NCBI RefSeq assembly: GCF_027595985.1 | Contig: NC_073307.1 | Location: 15,077,627 to 15,141,626, forward strand | Direction: 5' to 3' | DNA length: 64,000 nt | From: Sorex araneus | Taxonomy: Eukaryota > Chordata > Mammalia > Eulipotyphla > Soricidae | Shown here: positions 11,413 to 22,097 of the stretch, in pieces | How positions within the stretch are numbered: the first letter of the stretch is position 1 | Layout: each line of letters begins with the position of its first letter | The notes under the pieces: generated by a model | Told to the model about the DNA's origin: nothing | The model's database searches: none | Seen by the model: only the letters and a program-made list of their open reading frames with translations | Made by a program: the position numbers and the translations under genes

Positions 11413-11536
11413 CCCAAAGGCTTCTGGTGGGTTTGTGGTGCCAGGAATCCCACTGGGGTCTCACCCTTGCAAGGCCTGTGCTCTGCCACATCCCTGACTT
11501 GTTAAGTGATTTTAGCAAAAACAGGTTGTAGTTTGC

Positions 11537-11710
11537 TTTTATTTTTTTTGGGGGGGTCACACCCAGCGATGCTCAGGGGTTACTCCTGGCTTTGCACTCA
11601 GGAATTACTCCTGGCGGTGCTTGAGGGACCATATGGGATGCCGGGGATCGAACCCGGGTCGGCCGCGTGCAAGGCAAACGCCCTACCCGCTGTGCTATCG
11701 CTCCGGCCCC
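11537..11710 (-). mobile_element. SOR-like SINE, young, with TSD
   Basis: AAACAGGTTGTAGTTTG flanks both sides (17 bp). The head end reads GCTCCGGCCCC. Confidence 0.95.
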
Positions 11711-11792
11711 AAACAGGTTGTAGTTTGTATCAATTTTTTTTCTGTACCATTTGAAATGACTTTGTGTTTTTGTCTTTTATAAATACCATCTA

Positions 11793-11975
11793 GGGGCCGG
11801 AGCGATAGCACAGTGGGTAGGGCATTTGCCTTGCACGCTGCCGACCCGTGTTCGATCCCCGGCATCCCATATGGTCCCCCAAGCACTGCCAGGAGTAATT
11901 CCTGAGTGCAAAACCAGGAGTAACCCCTGAGCATCGCTGGGTGTGACCCAAAAAGCAAAAAATAAATAAATAAAT
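11793..11975 (+). mobile_element. SOR-like SINE, young, with TSD
   Basis: ATAAATACCATCTA on both sides; the tail is an (AAAT)n run. Only about 80 bp from the preceding young copy, in opposite orientation, so the pair can form an inverted-repeat hairpin. Confidence 0.95.
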
Positions 11976-12069
11976 AAATATAAATACCATCTATTTTGCT
12001 GGTTGATCTTTATATATGTTAACCAAACTTACATTCTTGGAATAATCCCATTTGGTCAGGAGAAATTTT

Positions 12070-12317
12070 ATACCTTTATTGTTTTATTTGGGGAGGAACT
12101 CTCACTCAGTGCTCAGGGGCCACCACTGGGGACATTTAACTAACTAGGTTGATGATTCAGTGTCTCCACGTGCCAGTGCAGTGCAGTGCTGCTGGCGGCT
12201 TGCCAGAGGTGCCGGGGGGTGAGGGGGGTGCGGGGAAGAGAGTGGTGTTGGCATGAGGTGCTAGGGCTGATACTTGTAAATGTGAAGCTTGACCACTGAG
12301 TCATGTCCTCGGCCCCT
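12070..12317 (-). mobile_element. SOR-like SINE, very old remnant
   Basis: CACTCAGTGCTCAGGGGCC and a distant head (GACCACTGAGTCATGTCCTC), with unrelated GC-rich sequence between. Confidence 0.4.
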
Positions 12318-12331
12318 TTGCATCTGTTTTT

Positions 12332-12560
12332 ACTGGAGCCATAGCACAGCAGGTAGGGCGTTTGCCTTACACGCAGCCGACCCGGGTTCGATTCCTCCGT
12401 CCCTCTTGAGAGCTACCAAGAGTATCCCGCCCGCACGGCAGAGCCTGGCAAGCTCCCTGTGGCGTATTCGATATGCCAAAAACAGTAACAAGTCTTACAA
12501 TGGAGATGTTACTGGTGCCCGCTTGAGCAAATCGATGAGCAACGGGAGGACAGAGCTATA
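12332..12560 (+). mobile_element. RTE-tailed SINE, full length
   Basis: Clean example of the family: the tRNA head through GGGTTCGATTCC switches to TCCGTCCCTCT, then the GGCAAGCTCCC body, and ends CGATGAGCAACGGGAGGACA. Confidence 0.85.
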
Positions 12561-12753
12561 GTGCTAGAGAAGACTAGTGATATTCAATAATTTCCTGTTA
12601 TGGAAAGAACGCGGCTCTTTGCCAATTTCTGTCTAATCAAAAAACCTTCACTTTGGAGACTTTGGAGAGGCCCAAACCACTACCTTCCCAACATGATTTC
12701 ATGGTTCTTAAGCATGGTAAGGCTTTTAAGAGCTTTAATCTGGAAATCGACAA

Positions 12754-12756
<3 letters not shown>

Positions 12757-12794
<38 letters not shown>
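12757..12794. repeat. (CT)n microsatellite
   Basis: Pure run directly at the A-tail end of the minus-strand SINE at 12795. Confidence 0.95.
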
Positions 12795-12798
<4 letters not shown>

Positions 12799-12953
12799 TT
12801 TTTGGGTCTCACCCAGCAAGGGGTTACTCCTGACTCTTCACTCAGGAATTACTCCTGGCGGTGCTCAGGGGACCCTATGGGATGCTGGGAATCGAACCCA
12901 GATCTGCATGTGCAAAGCAAACACCCTACCCGCTGTGCTATCGCTCCAGCCCC
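12795..12953 (-). mobile_element. SOR-like SINE, young
   Basis: The A-tail end merges with the (CT)n run; a small deletion in CACCCAGCAAGGGGTTACTC. Confidence 0.88.
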
Positions 12954-13060
12954 TCAGCAAGCTTTTCCTTATAAAGATATTTGTCACTCACGGCCACACA
13001 GTTTCTGAACGCTGCAGGTCTATATAGGATGCAAGCAAAGCATCAACAATAGATCAGCAG

Positions 13061-13222
13061 GGGCCAGAGAGATAGGACAGCGGGCAGGTCGCCTGCTGAC
13101 CCAGGTTGTTCTGGGTACCCACATGGTCTCCCGAGCCCTGCCAGGAGTGATTCCTGAGCACAGAGCCAGGAGTAAGTACTGAGCACAGTGGGTGTGGCCC
13201 CACAACAAAACAAAATGAACCC
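13061..13222 (+). mobile_element. SOR-like SINE, old subfamily
   Basis: GGGGCCAGAGAGATAGGACA head, GGGTGTGGCCCCACAACAAA end. Confidence 0.8.
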
Positions 13223-13330
13223 CGAAAAGAAAATAAAATTAGTTTCATAAAATGTCAACTATTTGGGAGGCAGTACGCTAGCTAAAGCTGTCTGAAATAG
13301 AGAAGTGCCACAATGTGTGTTGTGTTTGTT

Positions 13331-13519
13331 TTGTTTTGTTTTTTTGTTTTTGTTTTTATTTTTGTTTTGCTTTTTGGTTCACACCTGGTGGTGTTCAGGG
13401 GTTACTCCTGGCTCTGCACTCAGAAATCACTCCTGGCACCTTGTGGGATGCCAGGGGTCAAACCCCTTCCGGCTGCATGCAAGGCAAAGGCCCTACCTGC
13501 TGCACCACCCATCTGGCCC
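13331..13519 (-). mobile_element. SOR-like SINE, intermediate age
   Basis: Tail is a (TTTTG)n run. The usual GGTGCTCAGGGGACC segment is deleted between CACTCCTGGC and TTGTGGGATG. Confidence 0.85.
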
Positions 13520-14058
13520 CCACAGCGTGCGTTTATGAGGTGGCTTTCAGCACTCACTGGCACAAATTTCTAGAACTTTTCTTACAAGGAACCAGCTCTG
13601 ATCAGTTAGCACTACTTTCCCTATCAGAGTAGGAGTCCTTGAAATCTTTACTGTTTCTTGGTAAAACACACAATCCTCACCCGCTCTGCTTTCCCAAAAA
13701 CGGTTGTGTTTGGCCAAGGCCCCTTTTCCCGGAAGTGGGAAGGACTTTGTATCTCGGGACAGCTGTTTTGTTTTGTTTCCTTCAGAAGTTTATCAGTCTT
13801 TGCCCTGAAGAGGCTGGCAGACTGCTGAGGGGTCATTTGTTTTGGGACAAAGGATCAGATCTCTACGCTTCCCAAAGGCTGGTCTGGAACTGTGTGCAAC
13901 TCTCCTCATTGTCTTTCGTCAGAGGGGACAGGAAGACAAGAAGCTCTAAGGAAGCCTGGGATGGCCGAGGCACGTGCTCCTGAGGTGGCACAGGAGGGCT
14001 GCTGAGATAAGCAGCTGAGCTATGACCTCAGGGCCTGCAGCCTCCCCCCTTACACCAC

Positions 14059-14110
14059 ATTCATTCATTCATTCATTCATTCATTCATTCATTCATTCAT
14101 TCATTCATCC
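14059..14110. repeat. (CATT)n microsatellite
   Basis: About 12 tetramers, pure. Confidence 0.95.
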
Positions 14111-14796
14111 CATGTGCCTGGTTGCCTGCTATGTTCTTGGCAGTGCAGATGTTGCTGCGGGACCGAGATGAGCCGATCTTAAAGGAGAAACGCCCTCAGC
14201 ACAGCAGCGGGGTTTGGAAAGCTTCCATTTGGAATTAATGCTTTTTGATGCTGCGGCAACCTGATCTGGGAGGGCAGGGCAGAACCTTTCTTTCCCTGTG
14301 AAACCGTACACCATTTCTTTCTTTCCTAGGAAAGGAGATAGGCAGCCAGAGGGTCGCTTGTTTGTCATTGGATATAGGGGCCACCTTGGTTGGGTCACTG
14401 TCTTCTCTTCACCTAGGCCTGACGGTTCCACTGCACCCTCGTCTCCGTGGAAGGCTAGCGGGGCGGGTTCGGGGAGAAAGCTGCCTCTGATCAATACAGC
14501 TGCCGTATCGTCATCAATAATTCAACCGCATACTCCGTTTTTAGTTTCTTTGATCTGCTTCTCTCCTCATGCCCGCTTGTGTTACAAGAGCCACAGAGGT
14601 TGGCTCTCGGCGAGGTGGGAGAGAGAACCTTCTCGCTCTTGGGGGGGACAAAGGTCCACGTTGGGCAGGACCTCCTGCCCCAGCCAGGCTTCATGTGATT
14701 TTTTTTACTTTCCAAAGGCATCTGCAAGCTTTGAGATGGTATCAGCCCGAGAAAATGAATGCTCCTTCTTAGTGCTCCTAATAAGATAGGTGGGCT

Positions 14797-15439
14797 ACCG
14801 TGCCGCCCCAGGAGGGGAAAGTTTTATGTCCCTCAGCAGTGGCATGGCAACTGCCATCATTCACAGCCCACTGGACGGCGGTACAAGTTTGCAATGACGG
14901 GACGCTTGGGAAATCTCGGGATGGGGGGGTCAGTACCGGCACTGCTCCCCGCCCAGACGAGACCCCGAGAGGCCGCCCACAAACGGCTCCTCCGCTCCTG
15001 AACAGCCATGATCCTAGAGGCACACAAACCAATTTCGGAACCCAGCGGCTTCTGGCAGAAATCACTCTGGACTTAATTACTAAAATACCAGAAATCCAAC
15101 CTCGTATGCTCTTCATTATCAGCAACAGAAAACAAATCATCAAAGGATGCCTTTTCGGCAGGTCTGATCGTTGGGGGGAAATTCCAAATAATAATAGTGG
15201 GTTTTCTGTCAAAACATTGAATGTAATCAAAGTAAAGAGAGAGTAAAGTGAAAATCATCTGCCACATAGGCAGGGTGGGGTGGGGGCGGTGGGATGGGGG
15301 TATTCTGGGGTTCTTGGTGGTGAAACATGTGCACAGGTGAAGGGATGGGTGTTTGGTCATTGTATGACTGAGGCTAAAACCTGGAAGCTTTGTAACTGTT
15401 CTCACAGTGATTCAATAAAAGTAATTAAAGAAAAAAAAA
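14797..15439 (+). mobile_element. Non-autonomous retroelement with L1 3' tail, 643 bp
   Basis: Bounded by AAGATAGGTGGGCT at 14783-14796 and 15440-15453, a 14-bp target-site duplication. It ends in CAGTGATTCAATAAAAG and an A run. Homologous to the element at 33650-34268 over at least the 3' 400 bp; the 5' portions share CCCAGGAGGGGAAAG. Confidence 0.8.
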
Positions 15440-15494
15440 AAGATAGGTGGGCTGGCTCCAAAAGCCATTTTCCTGGAGTTTTTTAAATTTTATT

Positions 15495-15668
15495 TCCGTT
15501 TTTGAGGGGGGTGAAGGTATACCCAACTGAGCTCAGGGGTTACTCCTGACTATGTGCTCACGGATCACTCCTGCCAAGACTTGGGAAACCATATGTGCTG
15601 CGAGGGTGGGGGAGGGGGTTGAAGGTGGGTCACTCCTATCCAAGGCAAGCGCCCTACCCGCTCCTGCT
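15495..15668 (-). mobile_element. SOR-like SINE, old
   Basis: GAGCTCAGGGGTTACTCCTG body; the head is degraded. Confidence 0.65.
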
Positions 15669-16264
15669 CCAGGTTCCTGGTTTGTTCTAGAAGGTTTGAG
15701 TTCTTTGTGATTGCTGGGATAGGGAGAAATGGGGGCAGGGGGGTGCCGGACAGATAATTTACTGGATGTCAGGTTCTGATGGCACGTTGGTGGCAGTGAG
15801 TGGGGAGGTGGGTAAATGAAGAGGCAGTAGTTCACACAGGACTGGCTGCGTTAGGGCCACAGAACGAAGAAGACAATCAAATGTTTCTATGACCCTACTT
15901 TGCCACAAGCAACTATTTTTTTTTCTTTTTAATCTCTTTCCTGGATCAGAAATTTCCAATGCAGAGAACAGCTCACCTCCGTTCATTGGAAATGAAGAAT
16001 GTGAGCGACGCCAGTATAGACTACTGATTTATTGATTACTCTGTGATGGCTTGAGTTCTGTAGCTCTATTTTGGAGGAGGGAAAGAAATGTGCAGAGTGG
16101 GAGAAAATGCTAAGGGATTCTATAAAACATCAGACTATAAAAATAGCAGTGACTTTGAAGAGAGGAAGGACACGGCTTCGGCCAAGTGCAGGAGCATTTT
16201 GACCTGGCCCCTAGCGACAGATGGGCCAGCCAGGACACACAGCCATGGTGTCTGTTCAAAAAGG

Positions 16265-16400
16265 GAAATCTCGGCAGGACTGTGCACTCTGTATGCGGGT
16301 GGCCTGGCTTTGATCCCCTGCACCACATGGCTCCCTGAACAATCCCGAGAGTAACCCCTCGGCACAGTTTTGGTGTAGGCCCAAATTAAAAGATAAAAAT
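16265..16400 (+). mobile_element. SOR-like SINE, 5'-truncated, old
   Basis: GGCCTGGCTTTGATCCCCTG to GGTGTAGGCCCAAATTAAA. Confidence 0.6.
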
Positions 16401-16439
16401 TTAAAAATGTGAAAAAAAAATTTTTAAAAATGTGTTTCT

Positions 16440-16612
16440 GGGGCCGGAGCGATAGTACAGTGGGTAGGGTGTTTGCCTTGCACGTGGCTGACCCCAGTTA
16501 GATCCCCGGCATCCCATATGGTCCCCTGAGCACTGCCTGAGCACAGAGCCAGGAAAAACCCCTGAACATCACTGGTGTGGGCCAAAACCCAAAAACCAAC
16601 CAAAAATACCCC
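16440..16612 (+). mobile_element. SOR-like SINE
   Basis: GGGGCCGGAGCGATAGTACA head; internal 20-bp deletion after GAGCACTGCC. Confidence 0.85.
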
Positions 16613-16877
16613 AATGAAACCACAAGTTTTTCTGAGTAAGACCCAGGGCCCATGGAGAAGGGCACTGGCCTGTCTGTCCATTGGGCACAGTGGGCTGACA
16701 CTCGGGGTACCCCTAGCCCTGTCCACACTGCATGAACTGTCTTTGAGGCTGCCCCCTCTCTCCTGCCCCTAGGTGCCCACTCCTTGTCTTTCTTCACTCA
16801 TTTGCCTACTTCAATTCAAACTGTGATGAAAGGTTCTATGTCACATTTGTAACTGGAAGCCAAGATGCTCAGTTTGG

Positions 16878-17011
16878 GGGGAAGTTTGTTAGTTTTGGTT
16901 TGGGGGACCACACTTGGTGGTTCTCAGGGACCTGTAGGGTCCCAGAGATCAAACCTGGGTCAGCTTCTCGGAAGGCAAGAGCCCGACCTGCAATACTATC
17001 TCTCCAGCCCC
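16878..17011 (-). mobile_element. SOR-like SINE, old, internally deleted
   Basis: GACCACACTTGGTGGTTCTC to ATCTCTCCAGCCCC. Confidence 0.7.
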
Positions 17012-17165
17012 AAAGACACTCTGGTTGGGGGAGAGGGGGTATTGTACACAAATGTGTATTTCTCAATTTCCCTTAAACATAAGGAATGAAGTCTAAATAT
17101 TCATAAAGATTAATTAAAAATGATATACTTACAGTAGAGTATCATCACTGTGTTGCTGGTCACTA

Positions 17166-18276
17166 CTGTTGTTTATTTACAATTTAACATAAAAAACACA
17201 GACAGGTGCTTGAAAAAGCATGTTACTGGATTTCTAGCTCTTCCTTTACGACCAGTTCCAACACTGATCTGCAATGTTTAAAAGTTTTCATCACCAAACC
17301 GAGGCAAGTTTGCTGTGATACAGCTGTGCGTGAAACACGAACTAAGCAATTCTAAGACAGGGTTAAGTTCATCGTGAACATCGGTGTTCTCATTATCGTT
17401 ATAGATTCTTGGATAATGTGAATGAGCAAATCTGTGAACCAATGTAGATGGAGTTGCAAATTTCCCAATACACATCTCTGACTTTCCAGGCTGGGGGAAA
17501 TAGTTCCTGTAAACAATACTGCGACATTCTACAAGGTTCAGTAGCAACTCTTAGGCCTCCCTACCCTCCTGTAACTGCCTTAACTAGTGGGGGCGATGTC
17601 TCAAACACCGTGGGCCAGACCGTTTAACCAGTGATTCAGAGCCTCTTCACAGCCGAATCCACACGCCCCAAGCCACCACCACACTAGCCACGTGTCTGTG
17701 TACGAGGTCCGTCACCGCTAAGGCAAAAGATGCTGCGCTTGTAAGGATTCCAGCCACAGACGTTTGGGCCCATTTCTCCTTTAGACACGTCCCCAACTGG
17801 AGGGACTCCTGGGAGTTTCTTCCCGCCATCACTTTCTGCAAAGGTGGGGTCACTCTCCTGTCAGGGGGATGCAGGGATGTGGGGATGGTCCACCTCAGGT
17901 CATAAAGCAATCAGGATGAGGAAGAATTAAAACTGAACCACTCAGGCCCACCCCTGCCTGAGTCTCTAACTCTGAATCCCGTTTCCATGCCCCACCCCAC
18001 AGGCAGCAACACGCACTGCTTTGGATTCTACCAGGGGAAACATTAGCGTAATATTTTTCCACTGCAGAGCAACCTTCTATTACCATTTTCCTCTTAAGGC
18101 GTTCCTGGAAGACAGCAGCAATATTTACAAATGTTTCCTGAGAGGAGCAACGTGACTCCATGAAGGGGCGGGAGAAGAGCATCTCCTGCAGCTGCGTCTG
18201 GGTTAGCGTCACATCCCCTCGCTCGTGGAGAGCGCTGGAATTCACCAAGGCATTGCACGGCGCGTGCTGTTGACTC
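17166..18276 (-). other. Unrecognised coding-like islands with a polyadenylation-like signal
   Basis: 18032-18276 is open on the minus strand and has a good acceptor (TTTTCCCTTTCAG) and a GT end. It contains SRPFMESRCSSQETF and KYYANVSPG. A second open block near 17710-17835 (GPNVCGWNPYKRSIFCLSG) can be joined in phase; a third (17281-17540) ends FGDENF-stop and is followed by AATAAA near 17171, but it does not join the second in phase. I recognise no family, and no human gene is known to me here. Chance open frames remain the simpler reading. Confidence 0.15.
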
Positions 18277-18332
18277 CTGAAAGGGAAAATAGGATTATCT
18301 TCCAGAATCTCTACTTTAATGAGTTGCAGGTT

Positions 18333-18492
18333 TTGTTATTTGTTTTGGGGGCCACACCCAGTGCTGCTCTTGGGCTCTGTGTTCAGACTCCTGGTGGCAC
18401 GGAGGAAATCATATGCAGTGCCACCAGGATGGAACCGGGCTGGCTGAGTACAAGGCAAGTGCCCTAGTGCTTGTACTAGGTCTCTGGCTCTT
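18333..18492 (-). mobile_element. SOR-like SINE, old
   Basis: GGGGGCCACACCCAGTGCTG to CTAGGTCTCTGGCTC; next to a compound microsatellite. Confidence 0.65.
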
Positions 18493-18494
18493 AA

Positions 18495-18567
18495 GTCTCT
18501 CTCTCTGTGTCTCTCTTTGTCTCTGTCTCTGTCTCTTTCTGTCTCTGTCTCTCTCTCTATCTCTATG

Positions 18568-18630
<63 letters not shown>
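18495..18630. repeat. Compound (CT)n/(GTCTCT)n then (CA)n
   Basis: About 88 bp of CT-rich repeat passing at 18582 into about 47 bp of (CA)n. Confidence 0.95.
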
Positions 18631-18631
<1 letters not shown>

Positions 18632-18831
18632 AGTGCTGGAGCGCACAACCTTAGCAACCAGAGATCTGTGTGCACAGTCACGTAGGCACCGGCCACCACT
18701 AGCATGGCGGCTCTTCGACGAGAAGGTGCCAGCACCATGCTGAAGGGTATCACCCCTTCCCCACACCCCAAAGGGGAGATGCACAAGAGAATTATTATTG
18801 GGGGGGGGGCGAAGCCACATGTGTGCAGAGG

Positions 18832-18942
18832 TAGTCTTTGCCCTGGCCACAGGGGCCCTATGCAGTGCTGAGAACCAACCCCGGGTTGGCCGTGTGCAAC
18901 ACAAGTGTCTTAACCCCTCGTATTCTCTCTCCAACCTCTGGG
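18832..18942 (-). mobile_element. SOR-like SINE, old head fragment
   Basis: GAACCAACCCCGGGTTGGCC and ATTCTCTCTCCAACCTC. Confidence 0.55.
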
Positions 18943-18989
18943 AAGGGGGAATTGTTTTTTTTTTTAAGCATAGGAAGAGCCACCAAGAT

Positions 18990-19130
18990 GGCATAGGCGG
19001 TGAGGGGCTGGCAGTGCCCATGGCCAATCCTGATTTGGTTCTCAGTACTGCATATGGTCCCCTGAGCACAGAGTCAGGAGTAAGCCCTGGGCATTTGTGC
19101 ACGTGGCCCTTCCACAAGAACAGACAAAAA
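18990..19130 (+). mobile_element. SOR-like SINE, 5'-truncated
   Basis: CAGTACTGCATATGGTCCCC and AGAGTCAGGAGTAAGCCCTG. Confidence 0.65.
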
Positions 19131-19631
19131 ACCGTAGCAGCATAAACATGCTTGCAAGCCTTCTCTAGAGACGGGACGGGCAATGAGGCGTCAGGGAGGT
19201 TGTCCAGCTTCTGGGAAAGACGCTCGCCCTCTCCTTCCTTCACTGCTAGACGAAACACAGTTCTGATACCAGTTACTTCGGGCCCCAACTGGACTTTCAT
19301 TTTCTCACTGATCTGAGATGCTGCCTTTACTGTATTCTAATATACTGCATTCTATATTGTGTTCTAGTAACACTAGGCCTATTTCTGAAATTTCTCTTCT
19401 TTACTCTTGCTACTGTGTATCCCTGTTATTGCCAAACATTTCATCCTGGAGGATTTAAGAGATGCTGTCGGGCTTGGTTAGTTCCCATTCATTCTCATTT
19501 TTCAGTTTTTCTCGTAAACTCTCTTAAATATAAACATAGCATTTATTGGGGTAGCAGTAAGTGTATAAATCAACCCAAGTCAGGGGAAAAACATGTTTTC
19601 TTTTTTTTTCTTTTGTTTTGTGAAGAATTTT

Positions 19632-19789
19632 GTTTTCTTCTTTTTGGCTTTCTGGGGCCACATCTGGAGATGATCTGGGGTAACTCTGCACTCAGGAATC
19701 ATTCCTGGAAGAGCTTGGAGGGCCACCTGGGATGCCGGGGAGCGAATCAAGATTGGCCACGTGCAAGGCTGTCACTCCAAGCCTGTTTA
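19632..19789 (-). mobile_element. SOR-like SINE, old
   Basis: GGGGCCACATCTGGAGATGA; the head end is lost where the next SINE starts. Confidence 0.7.
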
Positions 19790-19963
19790 CCCTTTTTTTT
19801 TGGGGGGGGGTCACACCCAGTGATGCACCGGGGTTACTCCTGGCTCTGCACTCAGGAATTACTCCTGGCGGTGCTCCGGGGACCATATGGGATGTTGAGA
19901 ATCAAACCCGAGCTGGCCACGTGCAAGGCAAACACCTACCCGCTGTGCTATCTCTCCAGCCCC
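19790..19963 (-). mobile_element. SOR-like SINE, young, with short TSD
   Basis: CTGTTTAC occurs before the poly-T and after CAGCCCC. Confidence 0.9.
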
Positions 19964-19999
19964 TCTGTTTACTTTTTTTTTTTAAGAGAGAGGTTTCCT

Positions 20000-20175
20000 G
20001 GGGCTGGAGCGATAGCACAGTGGGGAGGGCGTTTGCCTTGCATGCGGCCCGACCAGGATTCAATTCCCAGCATCCGTATGGTCCCCTGAGTTCTGCCAGG
20101 AGTGATTCCTGAGTGTATGAGCCAGGAGAAACCCCTGTGCAATGTCAGGTGTGACGCCCCCCCGTCAAAAAAAGG
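20000..20175 (+). mobile_element. SOR-like SINE, young
   Basis: GAGAGGTTT on both sides; a C run interrupts the tail. Confidence 0.88.
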
Positions 20176-20240
20176 GGAGAGGTTTACTGACTCTTTTCCA
20201 TAAACCTGGCATTATTTTCAGCTAGTTTTTAATTTGGAAA

Positions 20241-20348
<108 letters not shown>

Positions 20349-20349
20349 A

Positions 20350-20439
20350 GTAGGAGCCACTTCTGGCAGTGCTGGGAACCAAAACCAGGCTCCTTGGGCG
20401 AGGCACACTCTCAGCCTGCTGAACTGCCTCTCTGGCCCC
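20350..20439 (-). mobile_element. SOR-like SINE fragment
   Basis: CACTTCTGGCAGTGCTGGGA to CTGCCTCTCTGGCCCC; borders the (GA)n run. Confidence 0.55.
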
Positions 20440-20845
20440 TCATGTTTATGGTTGGTGGTGCTGGGACTGTGATGCCTCCCACCTCCCGGACCCAGACCCA
20501 TTCGGAAGCCCCGCCAGAGCCTTGGGTCTTTAGCTGTCGGCCGTCTCCCGGCACTCCAGGCTTCCGGGCGACGATAACGGCTGATGTGCCTTGGCACTCG
20601 CTGTGTGGTTCAGCCGCGGCTGCAGAATGCTCACGGCGTTTACTCACGGCTTCTCCCAGGGCTGGTCGCCAGACACATCGACTGAGGAGGAGAGGCCGAG
20701 GCCGAGCCAGGAGCGAGCTCAGGTCACCCTCCGGATCGCTGTCCCTCACAAGTCCTCTCCCCGCCTTCACTCTTCAAGCCTGAGCCACTCTGTGGTGTGT
20801 TTGTGGGGAGGGGCCTTGGGAAAGGCCTGCTTTGGGGCGGGGTAG

Positions 20846-20995
20846 GGGTGAGAGAAAGATAACACGGTGGACCAGGCGCTCTCCTTGCGTGCAGCTGGCC
20901 TAGGTTCGATCCCCAGCGCCAAAGATGCTTTCCCGGACACCACCAGCCCAAACCGTGCCCCCCACCCCCAAATATACATAAAGAAAAAGAAAAAG
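20846..20995 (+). mobile_element. SOR-like SINE, old
   Basis: CCTAGGTTCGATCCCCAGCG B-box region, A-rich end. Confidence 0.6.
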
Positions 20996-21132
20996 TCTGA
21001 TTTTGTCACTTGCCCTTCTGCCAGGAAGGATTCTAGAGACGCCCCAGGTAATCCTGCACAAACCAGCCTCCAAGGTTGTTTTTTCATGAGGGAGTTTCCT
21101 GCCGTCACTGGTCCTTCATCTCAGCTCACCAC

Positions 21133-21275
21133 TAGGGCCAGAGGGACGGGCCGGGGTTATGACACTTGCCTTAAATGCAGCTGACCCTGGTTCCATCCCC
21201 AGTTCCATATGCCATACGGTTCCTCAAGCATGCCAGGTCAATCAAGGCTGGAGTGGACCCAACCCCTCAACTTTA
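21133..21275 (+). mobile_element. SOR-like SINE, old
   Basis: GGGCCAGAGGGACGGGCCGG head and GCAGCTGACCCTGGTTCCAT. Confidence 0.6.
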
Positions 21276-21478
21276 AACAAATGGCCCAGGAGAACCCTCT
21301 GCTCTGTGGCTCGAAGGCCATTTTCCCAAGGAAACTTCCCAGAGGAGTCCGTTCCTGTTTGTTGCATTCAACTGGGTAAGAATGACCCTGTAAAATCTGC
21401 TAGGATAAAGTCTCGTTTTATTTCCAGAATCCTAACAGACAGACCAATGTAGTAACACTTCTGAACAAATACAGAATA

Positions 21479-21479
<1 letters not shown>

Positions 21480-21564
<85 letters not shown>
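21480..21564. repeat. Compound (CT)n(AT)n microsatellite
   Basis: About 40 bp of CT then 44 bp of AT, ending at the first copy of the tandem duplication. Confidence 0.95.
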
Positions 21565-21566
<2 letters not shown>

Positions 21567-22041
21567 TCTCTTGCCTGCATGCCTGGCTGTCTTCCCCGGG
21601 GCCCCTCGGAGGGGATGGGCTCCAGCTTCCCCTCCTAGGTATAGTCATGCTGGAGGCTCCTTTCTACACGCTTGGACAGGCCTCATGCATGAAGGTATCG
21701 GCAGAGGAACCCAGGTGTGTGTAATCCCATCAATGGCCAACATCCAGAGAGACTTAAAAGCAAGCTCTCAGAAGAGAATGATGCAGAGAGTCTCTTGCCC
21801 GCACGCCTGGCTGTCTTCCCCGAGGCCCCTCGGAGGGGATGGGCTCCAGCTTCCCTCCCCACCCCGAGCAGAGCTCCCGGCGGCCAAAGACCACCGGAAC
21901 CTAGCTACAGCCATGCTGAAGGCTCCTCTCTACACGTTCGGACAGGCCTCATGCATGAAGGTACCGGCAGAGGAACCCAGGTATATGTAATCCCATCAAC
22001 GGCCAACATCCAGAGAGAGGCTTAAAAGCAAGCTCTCAGAA
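21565..22041 (+). repeat. Tandem duplication of a 220-250 bp unit
   Basis: Copy 1 at about 21565-21787 and copy 2 at 21789-22041 share AGTCTCTTGCC, CCTCGGAGGGGATGGGCTCC, ACAGGCCTCATGCATGAAGG and AAAAGCAAGCTCTCAGAAGA. Copy 2 carries a 30-bp insertion (GAGCAGAGCTCCCGGCGGCC). Identity is about 90 percent by eye. Confidence 0.85.
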
Positions 22042-22097
22042 GATATCTTTAGCCTACTTCTCCCTCTGGGAGAAACTGGCAATCTTCTGAGAGTTTC

